Below, in pieces: positions 33,140 through 42,874 of a stretch of 64,000 nucleotides of DNA. Source of the DNA: Halolamina sp. CBA1230 (GTDB taxonomy: Archaea; Halobacteriota; Halobacteria; Halobacteriales; Haloferacaceae); NCBI RefSeq assembly GCF_002025255.2, contig NZ_CP054587.1, forward strand, positions 682,001-746,000. Direction: 5' to 3'. The position numbers were made by a program, and so were the translations under genes. Position 1 is the first letter of the stretch; every line of letters starts with the position of its first letter. Below the pieces are notes generated by a model. That model worked only from the letters and a program-made list of their open reading frames with translations. It did not search any database and had not been told where the DNA came from.

Positions 33140-33385
33140 ATGGCACAGATCGAAGTCGATCTCCCCGACCGCATCACCGGCGAACTCGACCGCCTCGTCG
33201 AGTCCGGCGAGTTCCTGAACCGCGAACGCGCCGTCGAGGACCTGCTCCAGCGCGGCGTCTCCGCGTACGACATCGAGGAAGAGCCCGCCGAAGAGCTCGA
33301 CAGCGACCTGTTCACCCAGACCGTCGAGGACCAGCAGGATCCCGCGATGCAGGAGGGGAGTAACGAGGACGAACCGACGTTCTGA
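33140..33385 (+). CDS. Small ribbon-helix-helix (CopG-like) protein
   Basis: Protein of 81 residues. Residues 1-40 (AQIEVDLPDRITGELDRL, SGEFLNRERAVEDLLQRGV) have the beta strand plus two helices of a ribbon-helix-helix DNA-binding unit. The rest is an acidic disordered tail ending EDEPTF. It may act as a transcription factor or as an antitoxin-like protein, but no toxin gene is adjacent. ATG 33140 lies 77 bases from the divergent esterase start, so it could autoregulate or control that gene. A strong hairpin follows 33 bases after the stop. Confidence 0.75.
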   Translation: MAQIEVDLPDRITGELDRLVESGEFLNRERAVEDLLQRGVSAYDIEEEPAEELDSDLFTQTVEDQQDPAMQEGSNEDEPTF

Positions 33386-33418
33386 CCGCTTCCACCGCTA
33401 TCCGTGTTCTTCGAAACC

Positions 33419-33447
33419 CGTGGTCGACGCCCACAGTGTCGACCACG
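33419..33447 (+). terminator. 10-bp perfect hairpin after ribbon-helix-helix gene
   Basis: CGTGGTCGAC and GTCGACCACG pair perfectly over 10 bp around a 9-base loop, 33 bases downstream of the stop at 33385. It may end or stabilise the transcript. No T-tract follows, so termination is not certain. Confidence 0.4.
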
Positions 33448-33647
33448 AGGATGCATCCCGATCCACGCCTCCGAGAGCGCGCCGAGTCCCCCCGACACGC
33501 ACCACGCCGATCACTGCGCACGTTCCTGCGAACTCGAGCCCGAACGGGCCCGACATCCGCGTCTCGGTACTGGAACGGGACACACCTCAGTGTGGGGCCT
33601 AACCACTTTGGGCAGCGTACAGTCGCAACTAGCGGAACAGAAAGCAA

Positions 33648-33764
33648 GTAAGGAGGACCACGCCCGATGTGGGACGGGCGTTGGTGAAATCACGCCGACC
33701 GTTGGGATGTGGGGTGGGGGGGATGCCGGAATGCGTCGGCGTAACGGTCAGGTGTCCTCCTTAC
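33648..33764. ncRNA. Candidate structured RNA or miniature element (117 nt)
   Basis: GTAAGGAGGAC at 33648-33658 and its exact complement at 33754-33764 form an 11-bp terminal stem. Inside are a 7-bp hairpin (ACGCCCG/CGGGCGT, 33660-33681) and an 8-bp pairing (ACGCCGAC/GTCGGCGT) with a G-rich loop. Neither strand codes for protein. The nested layout suits a folded RNA, but a miniature inverted-repeat element would look similar. It does not match RNase P RNA, SRP RNA or tRNA by eye. The strand is undetermined. The surrounding gap 33386-33855 holds two other hairpins and nothing else I can support. Confidence 0.4.
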
Positions 33765-33803
33765 CGCATCCGGGGAGACGGGAGTGTCCACCATTTGGCT
33801 GGC

Positions 33804-33851
33804 GGCTATACTGACTGAATCGGAGGCAGGGGCGATACTATCAGTATAGCC
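33804..33851. terminator. 11-bp hairpin at 3' end of Bat-type gene
   Basis: GGCTATACTGA at 33804-33814 pairs perfectly with TCAGTATAGCC at 33841-33851 across a 26-base loop. It lies four bases beyond the minus-strand stop at 33856, so it probably marks transcript end or processing for that gene, or both strands. Confidence 0.45.
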
Positions 33852-33855
33852 CCGG

Positions 33856-36030
33856 TCAGTCGTCGGCCCCGTCGATGGGAGGGTCGGCGTCCTGTTCGAA
33901 CAGCACCGTACAGAGTTTGCGCTGTGCCTCCCGGAGGTGGTGGCTGAACGTCGGCTGGGAGATCCCCATCGCGTCGGCGATCTCGGTGCCGGTGTGTTTG
34001 CGCGGTCGGTCGAAGAAGCCGCTGAAGTACGCCGTCCGTATCGCCTCGATCTGGCGGTCCGTCAGCGCCTCAGCCGCGGACGCCCGCTGCTGGGCGGCCG
34101 ACGACTCGGACCGGTGGTGGGTGCGCTGTGCGACCAGCGACGCGCCGGGGTGGCGATCCCGGAACAGTTCGACGAACTCCCGGACGGCGGCGTCGCTTCC
34201 CAGCTCCGCTACCACCACCGCCTCGTCGTCGCCGGCACGGAGCTCGTGGGGCCGGGCGCCGTGCTCGACCATGGTTCGCTCGGGGCTGTCCGCCGTCAGT
34301 CCCATCCGGAACAGACAGACCGGATCGCCGTCGGCCTCGTACTCCGAGACCAGCCCGAACTCCCCGAGGGGGAGCCGTTCGGCGGCCCCGGACACCCCGT
34401 CGGCGGTGGCGCCGCGGACGGAGAGGAACCGACGCACGCCGCCGTCGGAGCGGAACACGAAGTTCTCGGCGACCAGCGAGCAGTCCAGATCGCGGGCGAG
34501 CTCGACGAACGGCATCTCGGTGTCGCCCACGTCGAACTCGAGCCGGATCACCTCCTGACCCACGAGCGCCTTCTTGCTCTCGGCGGCGTTGATGGCGTAG
34601 GCGATCGTGTCCGCGAGCTCGTCCAGCACTGCCTGCTCCAGGTCGCCGAACACGCCGGTCTGGTCGGCATAGACGTTGAGAACGCCGTACATCGCGTCCT
34701 CGTACACGAGCGGGATCGACGCCATCGCGTGGTACCCCCGGTCCAGCGCCGCGCGCTGCCAGCCATCGAACTCGCCGTCGTCGAGCACGTCGTTGACGAC
34801 CTGTGGCTCCCGTTGCTCCGCGGCGCGCTCGACCGGTGATCCCGTCCCCGCGAGCGCCGCGATCCCGCGGTCGACTTCGTCGACGGGGTCGTGCTCCCCG
34901 CCCGCCAGCTCGCGGACGGAGATATCGCCGGTCGAGTGGTCGTGTTCGGCGATCCACGCCAGCCCGTAGGGGCCGGCGTCGGCCAACTGCTCGCAGACGA
35001 CCGTCTCGATCTCCTGCCGGGTCGACGCCCGCACGAGCGCCCGCGAGATGCTGCGGATGATGTCGTTGATCCGGTTGAGTCGTTCGAGCGTGCGGTTCTG
35101 CTCCTCGAGCAGGCGCTCGCGCTCCTCGCGTTCGCGTTCGCGCTCGACGCGGTCGAGCGCGGCCTCGACGTTGCCCGCGACCGTCCCGACGAAGTCGAAG
35201 TCGGCCGAGCTGATCCCCCCGGACGCCGTCTCCCCGACGACGAGCACGCCGTGTCTGGCCATCGGGAACAGCGCCAGCTCGGAGAGCGGGTCGGGAGCCG
35301 CCTCGCCGTCGATCGTCGTGGGGTCGCCGCCCTCGGCGAACGCGCGCCAGCCCGCGCCGCCGTCGCTGGAGAGCAGCGCGTCCAGATCCAGCAGCTCGTC
35401 GGCGTCGGCCGTCCCCCCGGTGGTGCGGAGCGCGGCCGCCTCGTCGTCGTACAGCGCGACCGCCATCACGGGCAGGCCGAGCCGCTCCTGGGCGGCGGTC
35501 ACGACGCGCTCGCTGACGGCCGTGGGCGACTCGGCGTCCATCAGCTCCCGCGTCAGCCTGTTGAGCGCCTCCAGTTGCTCGTGGCGGTGGGTGCGTTCAC
35601 GCTCCTGGCGGTTCCGCTCGACGGCGTGGTGGATCGAGCGCACGAGCAGGTCGCTACTCACCTCGTTTTTCACGAGGTAGTCCTGGGCGCCCCGTTTGAT
35701 CGCCTCGATCCCCACGCGCTCGTCCTGGAGCCCGGTGAGCACGATCACCGGAACCAGCTCGGCGACGTCGATGATCGACGTGAGCGTCTCCAGCCCGCTG
35801 CTGTCGGGGAGCCCCAGGTCGAGCAGCACCACGTCGACGTCGCTCTCGTCGAGGCGGTCGGCGCCGTCCTCCAGCGTGGTCTCGTTGTGGATCCGCAAGC
35901 CGGACGACGCCCCGAGGTCGACGCGTTCGAGCAGCGTCTCGGCGTCGCGGAGCATCTCCTCGATCAGCCGCGCGTCGCCGGGGTTGTCCTCGATCAGGAG
36001 TAGCTCTAACGCCTCGCTCGACACGGTCAC
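33856..36030 (-). CDS. Receiver-GAF-GAF-HTH_10 regulator (Bat type)
   Basis: Protein of 724 residues. An N-terminal receiver domain (about 5-130) has the phosphoacceptor Asp in VVLLDLGLPDSSGLE and Lys in QDYLVKNEV. One GAF-like domain (about 160-300), a coiled coil rich in Arg/Glu (about 300-340) and a second GAF (about 350-495) follow. Next comes the BAT-associated GAF/HTH region, ending with the HTH_10 domain LTDRQIEAIRTAYFSGFFDRPRKHTGTEIADAMGISQPTFSHHLREAQRKL (parts). Such proteins are haloarchaeal transcription regulators related to Bat, the bacterioopsin activator. GTG 36030 overlaps the stop of the upstream response-regulator gene as GTGA; a second GTG two codons later is possible. The signal is unknown. 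Confidence 0.87.
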   Translation of the reverse strand: MTVSSEALELLLIEDNPGDARLIEEMLRDAETLLERVDLGASSGLRIHNETTLEDGADRLDESDVDVVLLDLGLPDSSGLETLTSIIDVAELVPVIVLTGLQDERVGIEAIKRGAQDYLVKNEVSSDLLVRSIHHAVERNRQERERTHRHEQLEALNRLTRELMDAESPTAVSERVVTAAQERLGLPVMAVALYDDEAAALRTTGGTADADELLDLDALLSSDGGAGWRAFAEGGDPTTIDGEAAPDPLSELALFPMARHGVLVVGETASGGISSADFDFVGTVAGNVEAALDRVEREREREERERLLEEQNRTLERLNRINDIIRSISRALVRASTRQEIETVVCEQLADAGPYGLAWIAEHDHSTGDISVRELAGGEHDPVDEVDRGIAALAGTGSPVERAAEQREPQVVNDVLDDGEFDGWQRAALDRGYHAMASIPLVYEDAMYGVLNVYADQTGVFGDLEQAVLDELADTIAYAINAAESKKALVGQEVIRLEFDVGDTEMPFVELARDLDCSLVAENFVFRSDGGVRRFLSVRGATADGVSGAAERLPLGEFGLVSEYEADGDPVCLFRMGLTADSPERTMVEHGARPHELRAGDDEAVVVAELGSDAAVREFVELFRDRHPGASLVAQRTHHRSESSAAQQRASAAEALTDRQIEAIRTAYFSGFFDRPRKHTGTEIADAMGISQPTFSHHLREAQRKLCTVLFEQDADPPIDGADD

Positions 36031-36464
36031 CCCCCCTCCGACGGCAGCTGTGCGGTCGAGAGCCAGAACGACTCGAACCGACGGATCGTCTCGATGAACT
36101 CCTCGGGCGCGACGGGCTTGGTGAGGTAGGCGTTCGCCGAGAGCTCGTAGGATCGGGCGACGTCCTCGTCGGTGTCGGAGCTGGTCAGCACGATCACCGG
36201 CGGCGTCGGCAGCGACGGGTCCTCCTGGATCGCTTCGAGCACCTCCTCCCCGCCCTTTCGGGGGAGGTTGAGATCGAGCAGGATCACGTCCGGCGTGGCC
36301 GTCCCGGCGTACTCGTCCGTCCCCGAGAGGAACGAGAGCGCCTCGACGCCGTCGTTGACGACGTGGAGCTGGATGTCGGTCCCCGCCTCGTCGAGCGCCT
36401 CCTCGGTGAGACGGACGTCCCCGGGGTTGTCCTCGACCAGCAGCACGTCCGGCGTCTCGGTCAT
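36027..36464 (-). CDS. Stand-alone response regulator receiver protein (Rcp1-like)
   Basis: Protein of 145 residues consisting of one CheY-like receiver: acidic pocket VEDNPGD, phosphoacceptor in ILLDLNLPRKGG, Thr/Ser in VLTSSDTDEDV and Lys in AYLTKPV. RLTEEAL and the loop FLSGTDEYAGTATPD are typical of Rcp1-type single-domain regulators that work with phytochrome-like or other sensor kinases. There is no output domain. It is coupled by a GTGA overlap to the receiver-GAF-HTH_10 gene, suggesting phosphotransfer or joint response. No histidine kinase is adjacent. The 187 bases upstream carry no clear feature besides a GC-rich leader. Confidence 0.9.
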   Translation of the reverse strand: MTETPDVLLVEDNPGDVRLTEEALDEAGTDIQLHVVNDGVEALSFLSGTDEYAGTATPDVILLDLNLPRKGGEEVLEAIQEDPSLPTPPVIVLTSSDTDEDVARSYELSANAYLTKPVAPEEFIETIRRFESFWLSTAQLPSEGG

Positions 36465-36651
36465 CGTCCACCCGGGAACGTGCTCACGTTCCGATCCGTC
36501 GAGAGCGTCCGCTGTCGACGGGCCGTCTGCCGACGCATCTGGTCCCGTCCCTCCTCGGGACCGACGAGTTCCCCCATTCTCAGCGGGCGTAAGTGTTCCT
36601 CCCGTAAACTTCTGTCCCCGCCGAACGTTGTCACCCGGAAAACCGACAGTG

Positions 36652-39072
36652 TCAATCGTTCGCGGACTCCTCGAACAGCGTTCCGAACACCGACCGCTCG
36701 GCCGCGCGTAAGTGTTGGGAGAACGTGGGCGGCGAGATATCGAGCAGTTCGGCCACCCCCTCACCGGAGGTCCCGCGGGGCCACTCGAAGTAGCCGGCGT
36801 GGTAGGCGGTCCGCAGCACCTCCACGCGTCGGTCCGTGAGCTCCTCGAGCGCGACGTCGTCGTCCGACAGCGCCTTCGGCTGGGTCGTGGAGACTTCCTG
36901 TTTGGAGACCAGCGTCGCGTCGCCGTACTGCTCGCGGACGGTGTCGAGCAGTTCGTGCACGTCGACGTCGTGGGGGAGCTGCATGCGGACGTGCAGGTCG
37001 CCGTCCGTGACGGTCGCCTCGACGAACCGCCCGCCGGCCGCGCCGATCGCCGAGAGCAGCGGCGGCGACGCGAGCAACGCCTCGAAGGAGGCGCCGCGTT
37101 CGGACTCCCGCACGTCGAGCAGTTCCACCCAGCTGGGGTGGTGGTCGACCAGCGCCCCGACGAGATCGATCCCGTCGCAGTCGCCCGTTCCGAACACGAT
37201 GTACTCGCCACCCTCCCGGGGGACGACGGCGTCGATGCGGAGCTCGTACCCCGACGGGGGTTCGGCATCGAGCTCGTCGAGCGCGTCCGAGACGCGGAAC
37301 TCGAGATCGACTACGGCGTCGGCCAGCAGCACCTGCCGACGGTCGATCGCCGCGATGGCGTGGCCCACGATCTTCCCGAGCAGCCCCACCACGTCGTACT
37401 CCTCGCCAGTGAACGCGTCGAGACGGTCGGTGTAGACGTTCAACACGCCGTAGACGGTCCCCTCGTGGGCGATCGGGATCGCGGCCGAGGACCGATACCC
37501 GTGCCTGTCGACGCTGTCCTGCCACGGCCCGTACTCGGGGTCCGTCGCGACGTTGTGCACCGTCTGGACCTCGCCGGTTCGGAACGCCCAGCCGGTCGGC
37601 CCTTCGGCCTCCGAATCGTCGGGATCGACCGAGATCGTCACATCGTCGGAGTAGTTCTCGACGCCCGCCTCGGCGCGTGATTCGACGGTCTGGCTCCCGG
37701 GGTCCGCCTCGCCGATCCACGCGAACATGTAGGAGTCCGTCGCCGCGATCGCCTCGCAGGTCCGGCGCTCGATCTCGGCCCGCGTCGGCTGGGAGACCGC
37801 CACGTCCGCGACCGTCTGGACGACGCGGTTGAGTTCGTCGAGCGCGGCGAGCCGTTCGACGTAGCGTCGCCGCTCGAGCTCGGCGCCGATCCACACTGCG
37901 AGGTGTTCCACGAACGCGACCTGCCAGTCGGTGAACGGGTCGTTCCGTGGGTCGGTGTCGTAGAAGCAGAACGTCCCCGTCACGTCGCCGTCGACGGTCA
38001 CGGGCGCGCCGAGGTAGCACCGCGTCCCCAGTTCGACGTTGCCCGTGCGCTCGGCGAGCTCGGGCGCCTCGAGGCGGAGATCGTCGACCGCCAGCGTCTC
38101 TCCCGACTCGACCACGCGCTCGCAGTTGGTGGCCTCGAGCGGGACGGTGTCACCCTGACTCACGCCGGCGTCGGAGGGGACGATCACGGTGTCGAAGCGG
38201 TACTCGTCGCCGTCGATCCGGGAGACCGTGGCGAAGTCCGTGCCGACGGCTTCGCGGACGACGTCGAGCAGCGCCTCGGTTTTCTCGTCGAGATCGCGGT
38301 CCGCGTCGGTGATGATCTCGGTCGCGCGCCGGAGTGCCCGTTCCCGGCGTTTGCGCTCGGTCACGTCGCGGATCACGCCGGTGAACCGCTGCTCCCCGGT
38401 GGTCGTGTGAGCCGCCAGCGAGACGCTGAGGTCAACCCGCTCGCCGTCCTTCCGGACGCCGGGGAACTCGATGCCGCGCCACTCCATCGTGCGCTCGCCG
38501 GTGTCGAGGTATCGGTCGACGGCGGCCTGGTGGCGCTGCTCCTGCTCGTCAGGCATCAACAGGCCGATCGACTCGCCGACCAGCTCCGAGGGCGCGTAGC
38601 CGAACACGTCCATCGTGGCGCTGTTCGCCCGGCGGATGGTGCTGTCGGCGTCGATAGTCACCACCGCGTCGGTGACGGTCTCCGCGACCGTCCACTGTGG
38701 CTCCGGAGTGAACTCCCGATCGTCAGCGATCTCGCGGGCACAGACGGTGACGCCGTCGTCGCCGGGGTAGATCCGCATCGCGAACCGCTCCCCGGCCGCC
38801 GTCAGCGACTGTTCGACTCTGACCGGCTGCTCCCGCTCGATCGCCTCGAGACAGCGGTCCTGGAACCCCGCGCCCGCAAGCTCGGGCAGGACGACCCAGA
38901 TCGACCGGCCGATAACGTTCCTGTCCTCAAGATCGAACGCCGCGGCCGTCGCGTCGTCGACGTACGTGAACTGCCAGTCCGGGTCGAGCGCGAAAACCGC
39001 GTCGGTGATCCGACCGTGGACAACTGTCGGCGGTCCGGTGTCGTTTCCCCCGTCACCCCCCCGAGAATCCAT
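36652..39072 (-). CDS. PAS-PAS-GAF-GAF-HTH_10 regulator (Bat type)
   Basis: Protein of 806 residues. Two PAS domains (about 15-115 and 125-250; the second with GYAPSELVGESIGLLMPDE and FTGVIRDVTERK) are followed by a GAF domain with LGAPVTVDGDVTGTFCFYD, a second GAF with AIPIAHEGTVYGVLNVYTDR, and the BAT-associated region. The C-terminal HTH_10 reads LTDRRVEVLRTAYHAGYFEWPRGTSGEGVAELLDISPPTFSQHLRAAER (parts). It is a one-component sensor-transcription regulator, probably of redox, light or small molecules. ATG 39072 is supported by a TACTTTAC box about 30 bases upstream; the open frame to 39252 is rejected. It shares its upstream region with divergent katG, a plausible target. Confidence 0.88.
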   Translation of the reverse strand: MDSRGGDGGNDTGPPTVVHGRITDAVFALDPDWQFTYVDDATAAAFDLEDRNVIGRSIWVVLPELAGAGFQDRCLEAIEREQPVRVEQSLTAAGERFAMRIYPGDDGVTVCAREIADDREFTPEPQWTVAETVTDAVVTIDADSTIRRANSATMDVFGYAPSELVGESIGLLMPDEQEQRHQAAVDRYLDTGERTMEWRGIEFPGVRKDGERVDLSVSLAAHTTTGEQRFTGVIRDVTERKRRERALRRATEIITDADRDLDEKTEALLDVVREAVGTDFATVSRIDGDEYRFDTVIVPSDAGVSQGDTVPLEATNCERVVESGETLAVDDLRLEAPELAERTGNVELGTRCYLGAPVTVDGDVTGTFCFYDTDPRNDPFTDWQVAFVEHLAVWIGAELERRRYVERLAALDELNRVVQTVADVAVSQPTRAEIERRTCEAIAATDSYMFAWIGEADPGSQTVESRAEAGVENYSDDVTISVDPDDSEAEGPTGWAFRTGEVQTVHNVATDPEYGPWQDSVDRHGYRSSAAIPIAHEGTVYGVLNVYTDRLDAFTGEEYDVVGLLGKIVGHAIAAIDRRQVLLADAVVDLEFRVSDALDELDAEPPSGYELRIDAVVPREGGEYIVFGTGDCDGIDLVGALVDHHPSWVELLDVRESERGASFEALLASPPLLSAIGAAGGRFVEATVTDGDLHVRMQLPHDVDVHELLDTVREQYGDATLVSKQEVSTTQPKALSDDDVALEELTDRRVEVLRTAYHAGYFEWPRGTSGEGVAELLDISPPTFSQHLRAAERSVFGTLFEESAND

Positions 39073-39260
39073 CGTAGCGGAACACGACGGGTCGGCGTAA
39101 AGTATCTTCCGGAGGGGACGATCACGCGCCACGAACGGCCACGAAACGTGGTTGCAACCAGTGTGAACGCGACGAGGTCGACCGCGTTTCGAGCCGCATT
39201 GGCGAACCGACGTGGTGCGATCGGCAACAGACGCATGGTTCGTCAGCAACATAGTTTCTC

Positions 39261-39280
39261 GAAAGTGGAATTCTACTTTC
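39261..39280. promoter_or_regulatory. 20-bp near-perfect palindrome upstream of katG
   Basis: GAAAGT, GGAATTCT and ACTTTC form a 20-bp palindrome with one mismatched pair. A second small hairpin (GGGAA/TTCCC) follows at 39285-39301. Both lie in an AT-rich island 65-105 bases before katG and 190 bases from the divergent Bat-type gene. They are candidate operators for oxidative-stress control. A TATA-like CTTAATAC near 39331-39338 precedes ATG 39365 by about 30 bases. Confidence 0.45.
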
Positions 39281-39361
39281 TATTGGGAAGATATTATTCC
39301 CGTTATCCGAACACCGCCCCCGAGTTGGACAACCTTAATACACGTTAGCAGCATGCTGTAG

Positions 39362-41524
<2,163 letters not shown>

Positions 41525-41588
41525 CGAACTCCCGCCGCTCTGCGGTTCTCTCTCCCTCTTTTCGACGACCCAGTAGCCGTGCCGCTGA

Positions 41589-42806
41589 CTACGCTCGCCG
41601 GCCGGCCATCCGGACCGCGCCCGCACCAACCAACGCCGCCACGCCCGCGACCAGGAACGCCGGCTCGTAGGTGCCCAGCCGGTCGTACGTCGCCCCCGCC
41701 GCGACGGGCGCGATCAGCCCGGCGACGGCAAAGGCCATCGACGCCAGCCCGAACACGGCGTTGATCTGCTCGTGGCCGAACAGTTCGGCGATCAGCGGCG
41801 AGAGCAGGGCGCCGTTGCCGCCGTACGCCACGCCGAAGGCGATCGCGAACGCGACGACCCCCGCCGGCGACGACGCGAGCGCCAGCCAGAGCGTCGCCAG
41901 CCCCATCACGGCCGAGCAGGCGACGAACACCCGGACCCGGCCGACCGTGTCGGCGGCGTGGCCGACGGCGACGCGGCCGAGCGCGCTGGTCAGTCCCACG
42001 AGCGCCAGCGCCCACACCCCAACACTGGCCGGGAGGCCGACCCCCTCCGCGTAGAGGACGAGGTGGCCGAGCACCGCGTACAGCGAGCCGTAGATCAGCA
42101 CCCAGCCGAGCCAGAGGAAGCCGAACGCCGGCGTGCGGGCGATCGAGCGCACGGCCGCGAACTGCTCGCGGAGCGGCCGTCGGTTCGGCGTCGGTAGCGC
42201 GCCGGCGAACTCCCCGGGCGGCGGGTCGACGCCCGCGGAGCCGGGGTCGTCGCGGACGAGCAGCGTCGCGAGCAGGAGGAACGCGCCGGCGACCGCCGCC
42301 AGCACGACCAGCACGTCGCGCCAGCCGAGTTCGGCGATCAGCCACGCTGCCGAGGGGACGACGACGAACATCCCGATCCCCAGCCCGGCCGAGGAGAGCC
42401 CGCCAGCGAGGCCGAGCCGTCGGTCGAACCACCGCGTGACGGTGGCGTAGGCGACGACGTACACGATGCTCAGTCCGACGCCCGTCACGACGCCGTAGGT
42501 CAGGATCAGCACCGCGAGGCTCTCCGCCCGGCTCGCCGCCGCCAGCCCGCCCGCGGTCAGGAGCGCGCCGACGGCGAGCATCCGACGGGTGCCGTAGCGG
42601 TCGATCAGCACGCCCAGGCCGCTGGCGCCGACGTAGATGGCGACCGTCTGGACGCCGAACGCGAGCGAACTCGGCCCGCGCGCGCCGCCGAACGCGTCGA
42701 CGATCCGTTCGAGGAACACGCCGAAGGAGTAGCTCAGACCGAAGACGACGAACGTGCCGAGAAACGAGGCCGCGACGACTGCCCAGCCGTAGTAGGGGCG
42801 GCGCAT
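41589..42806 (-). CDS. MFS transporter (oxalate/formate-monocarboxylate type)
   Basis: Protein of 405 residues with twelve membrane helices. The start RRPYYGWAVVAASFLGTFVVFGLSYSFGVFLE is typical of the monocarboxylate / oxalate-formate antiporter-like MFS group. The loop motif GVLIDRYGTRRMLAVGALLTAGG is present, and TRWFDRRLGLAGGLSSAGLGIGMFVVVP follows. The second half contains GRVAVGHAADTVGRVRVFVAC. These carriers move carboxylates; the substrate cannot be told from the sequence. It stands alone, convergent with katG. Confidence 0.87.
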   Translation of the reverse strand: MRRPYYGWAVVAASFLGTFVVFGLSYSFGVFLERIVDAFGGARGPSSLAFGVQTVAIYVGASGLGVLIDRYGTRRMLAVGALLTAGGLAAASRAESLAVLILTYGVVTGVGLSIVYVVAYATVTRWFDRRLGLAGGLSSAGLGIGMFVVVPSAAWLIAELGWRDVLVVLAAVAGAFLLLATLLVRDDPGSAGVDPPPGEFAGALPTPNRRPLREQFAAVRSIARTPAFGFLWLGWVLIYGSLYAVLGHLVLYAEGVGLPASVGVWALALVGLTSALGRVAVGHAADTVGRVRVFVACSAVMGLATLWLALASSPAGVVAFAIAFGVAYGGNGALLSPLIAELFGHEQINAVFGLASMAFAVAGLIAPVAAGATYDRLGTYEPAFLVAGVAALVGAGAVRMAGRRA

Positions 42807-42874
42807 CGGTAGCGAGCTATCCCGCCGAAAAGAAAACGGTTCGGGGCCGAGCCGCCCCGGGAACCAGCGGGCCG

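Noticed and set aside
33600-33770. RNase P RNA, SRP RNA or tRNA gene
   Set aside because: Some words (such as ACAGAAA) recall RNase P, but the conserved core segments and tRNA arms are absent, and no SRP-type tetraloop helix is found.
33404-33814. 136-codon plus-strand frame in the structured region
   Set aside because: It has no domain or composition typical of haloarchaeal proteins, and it crosses three hairpins.
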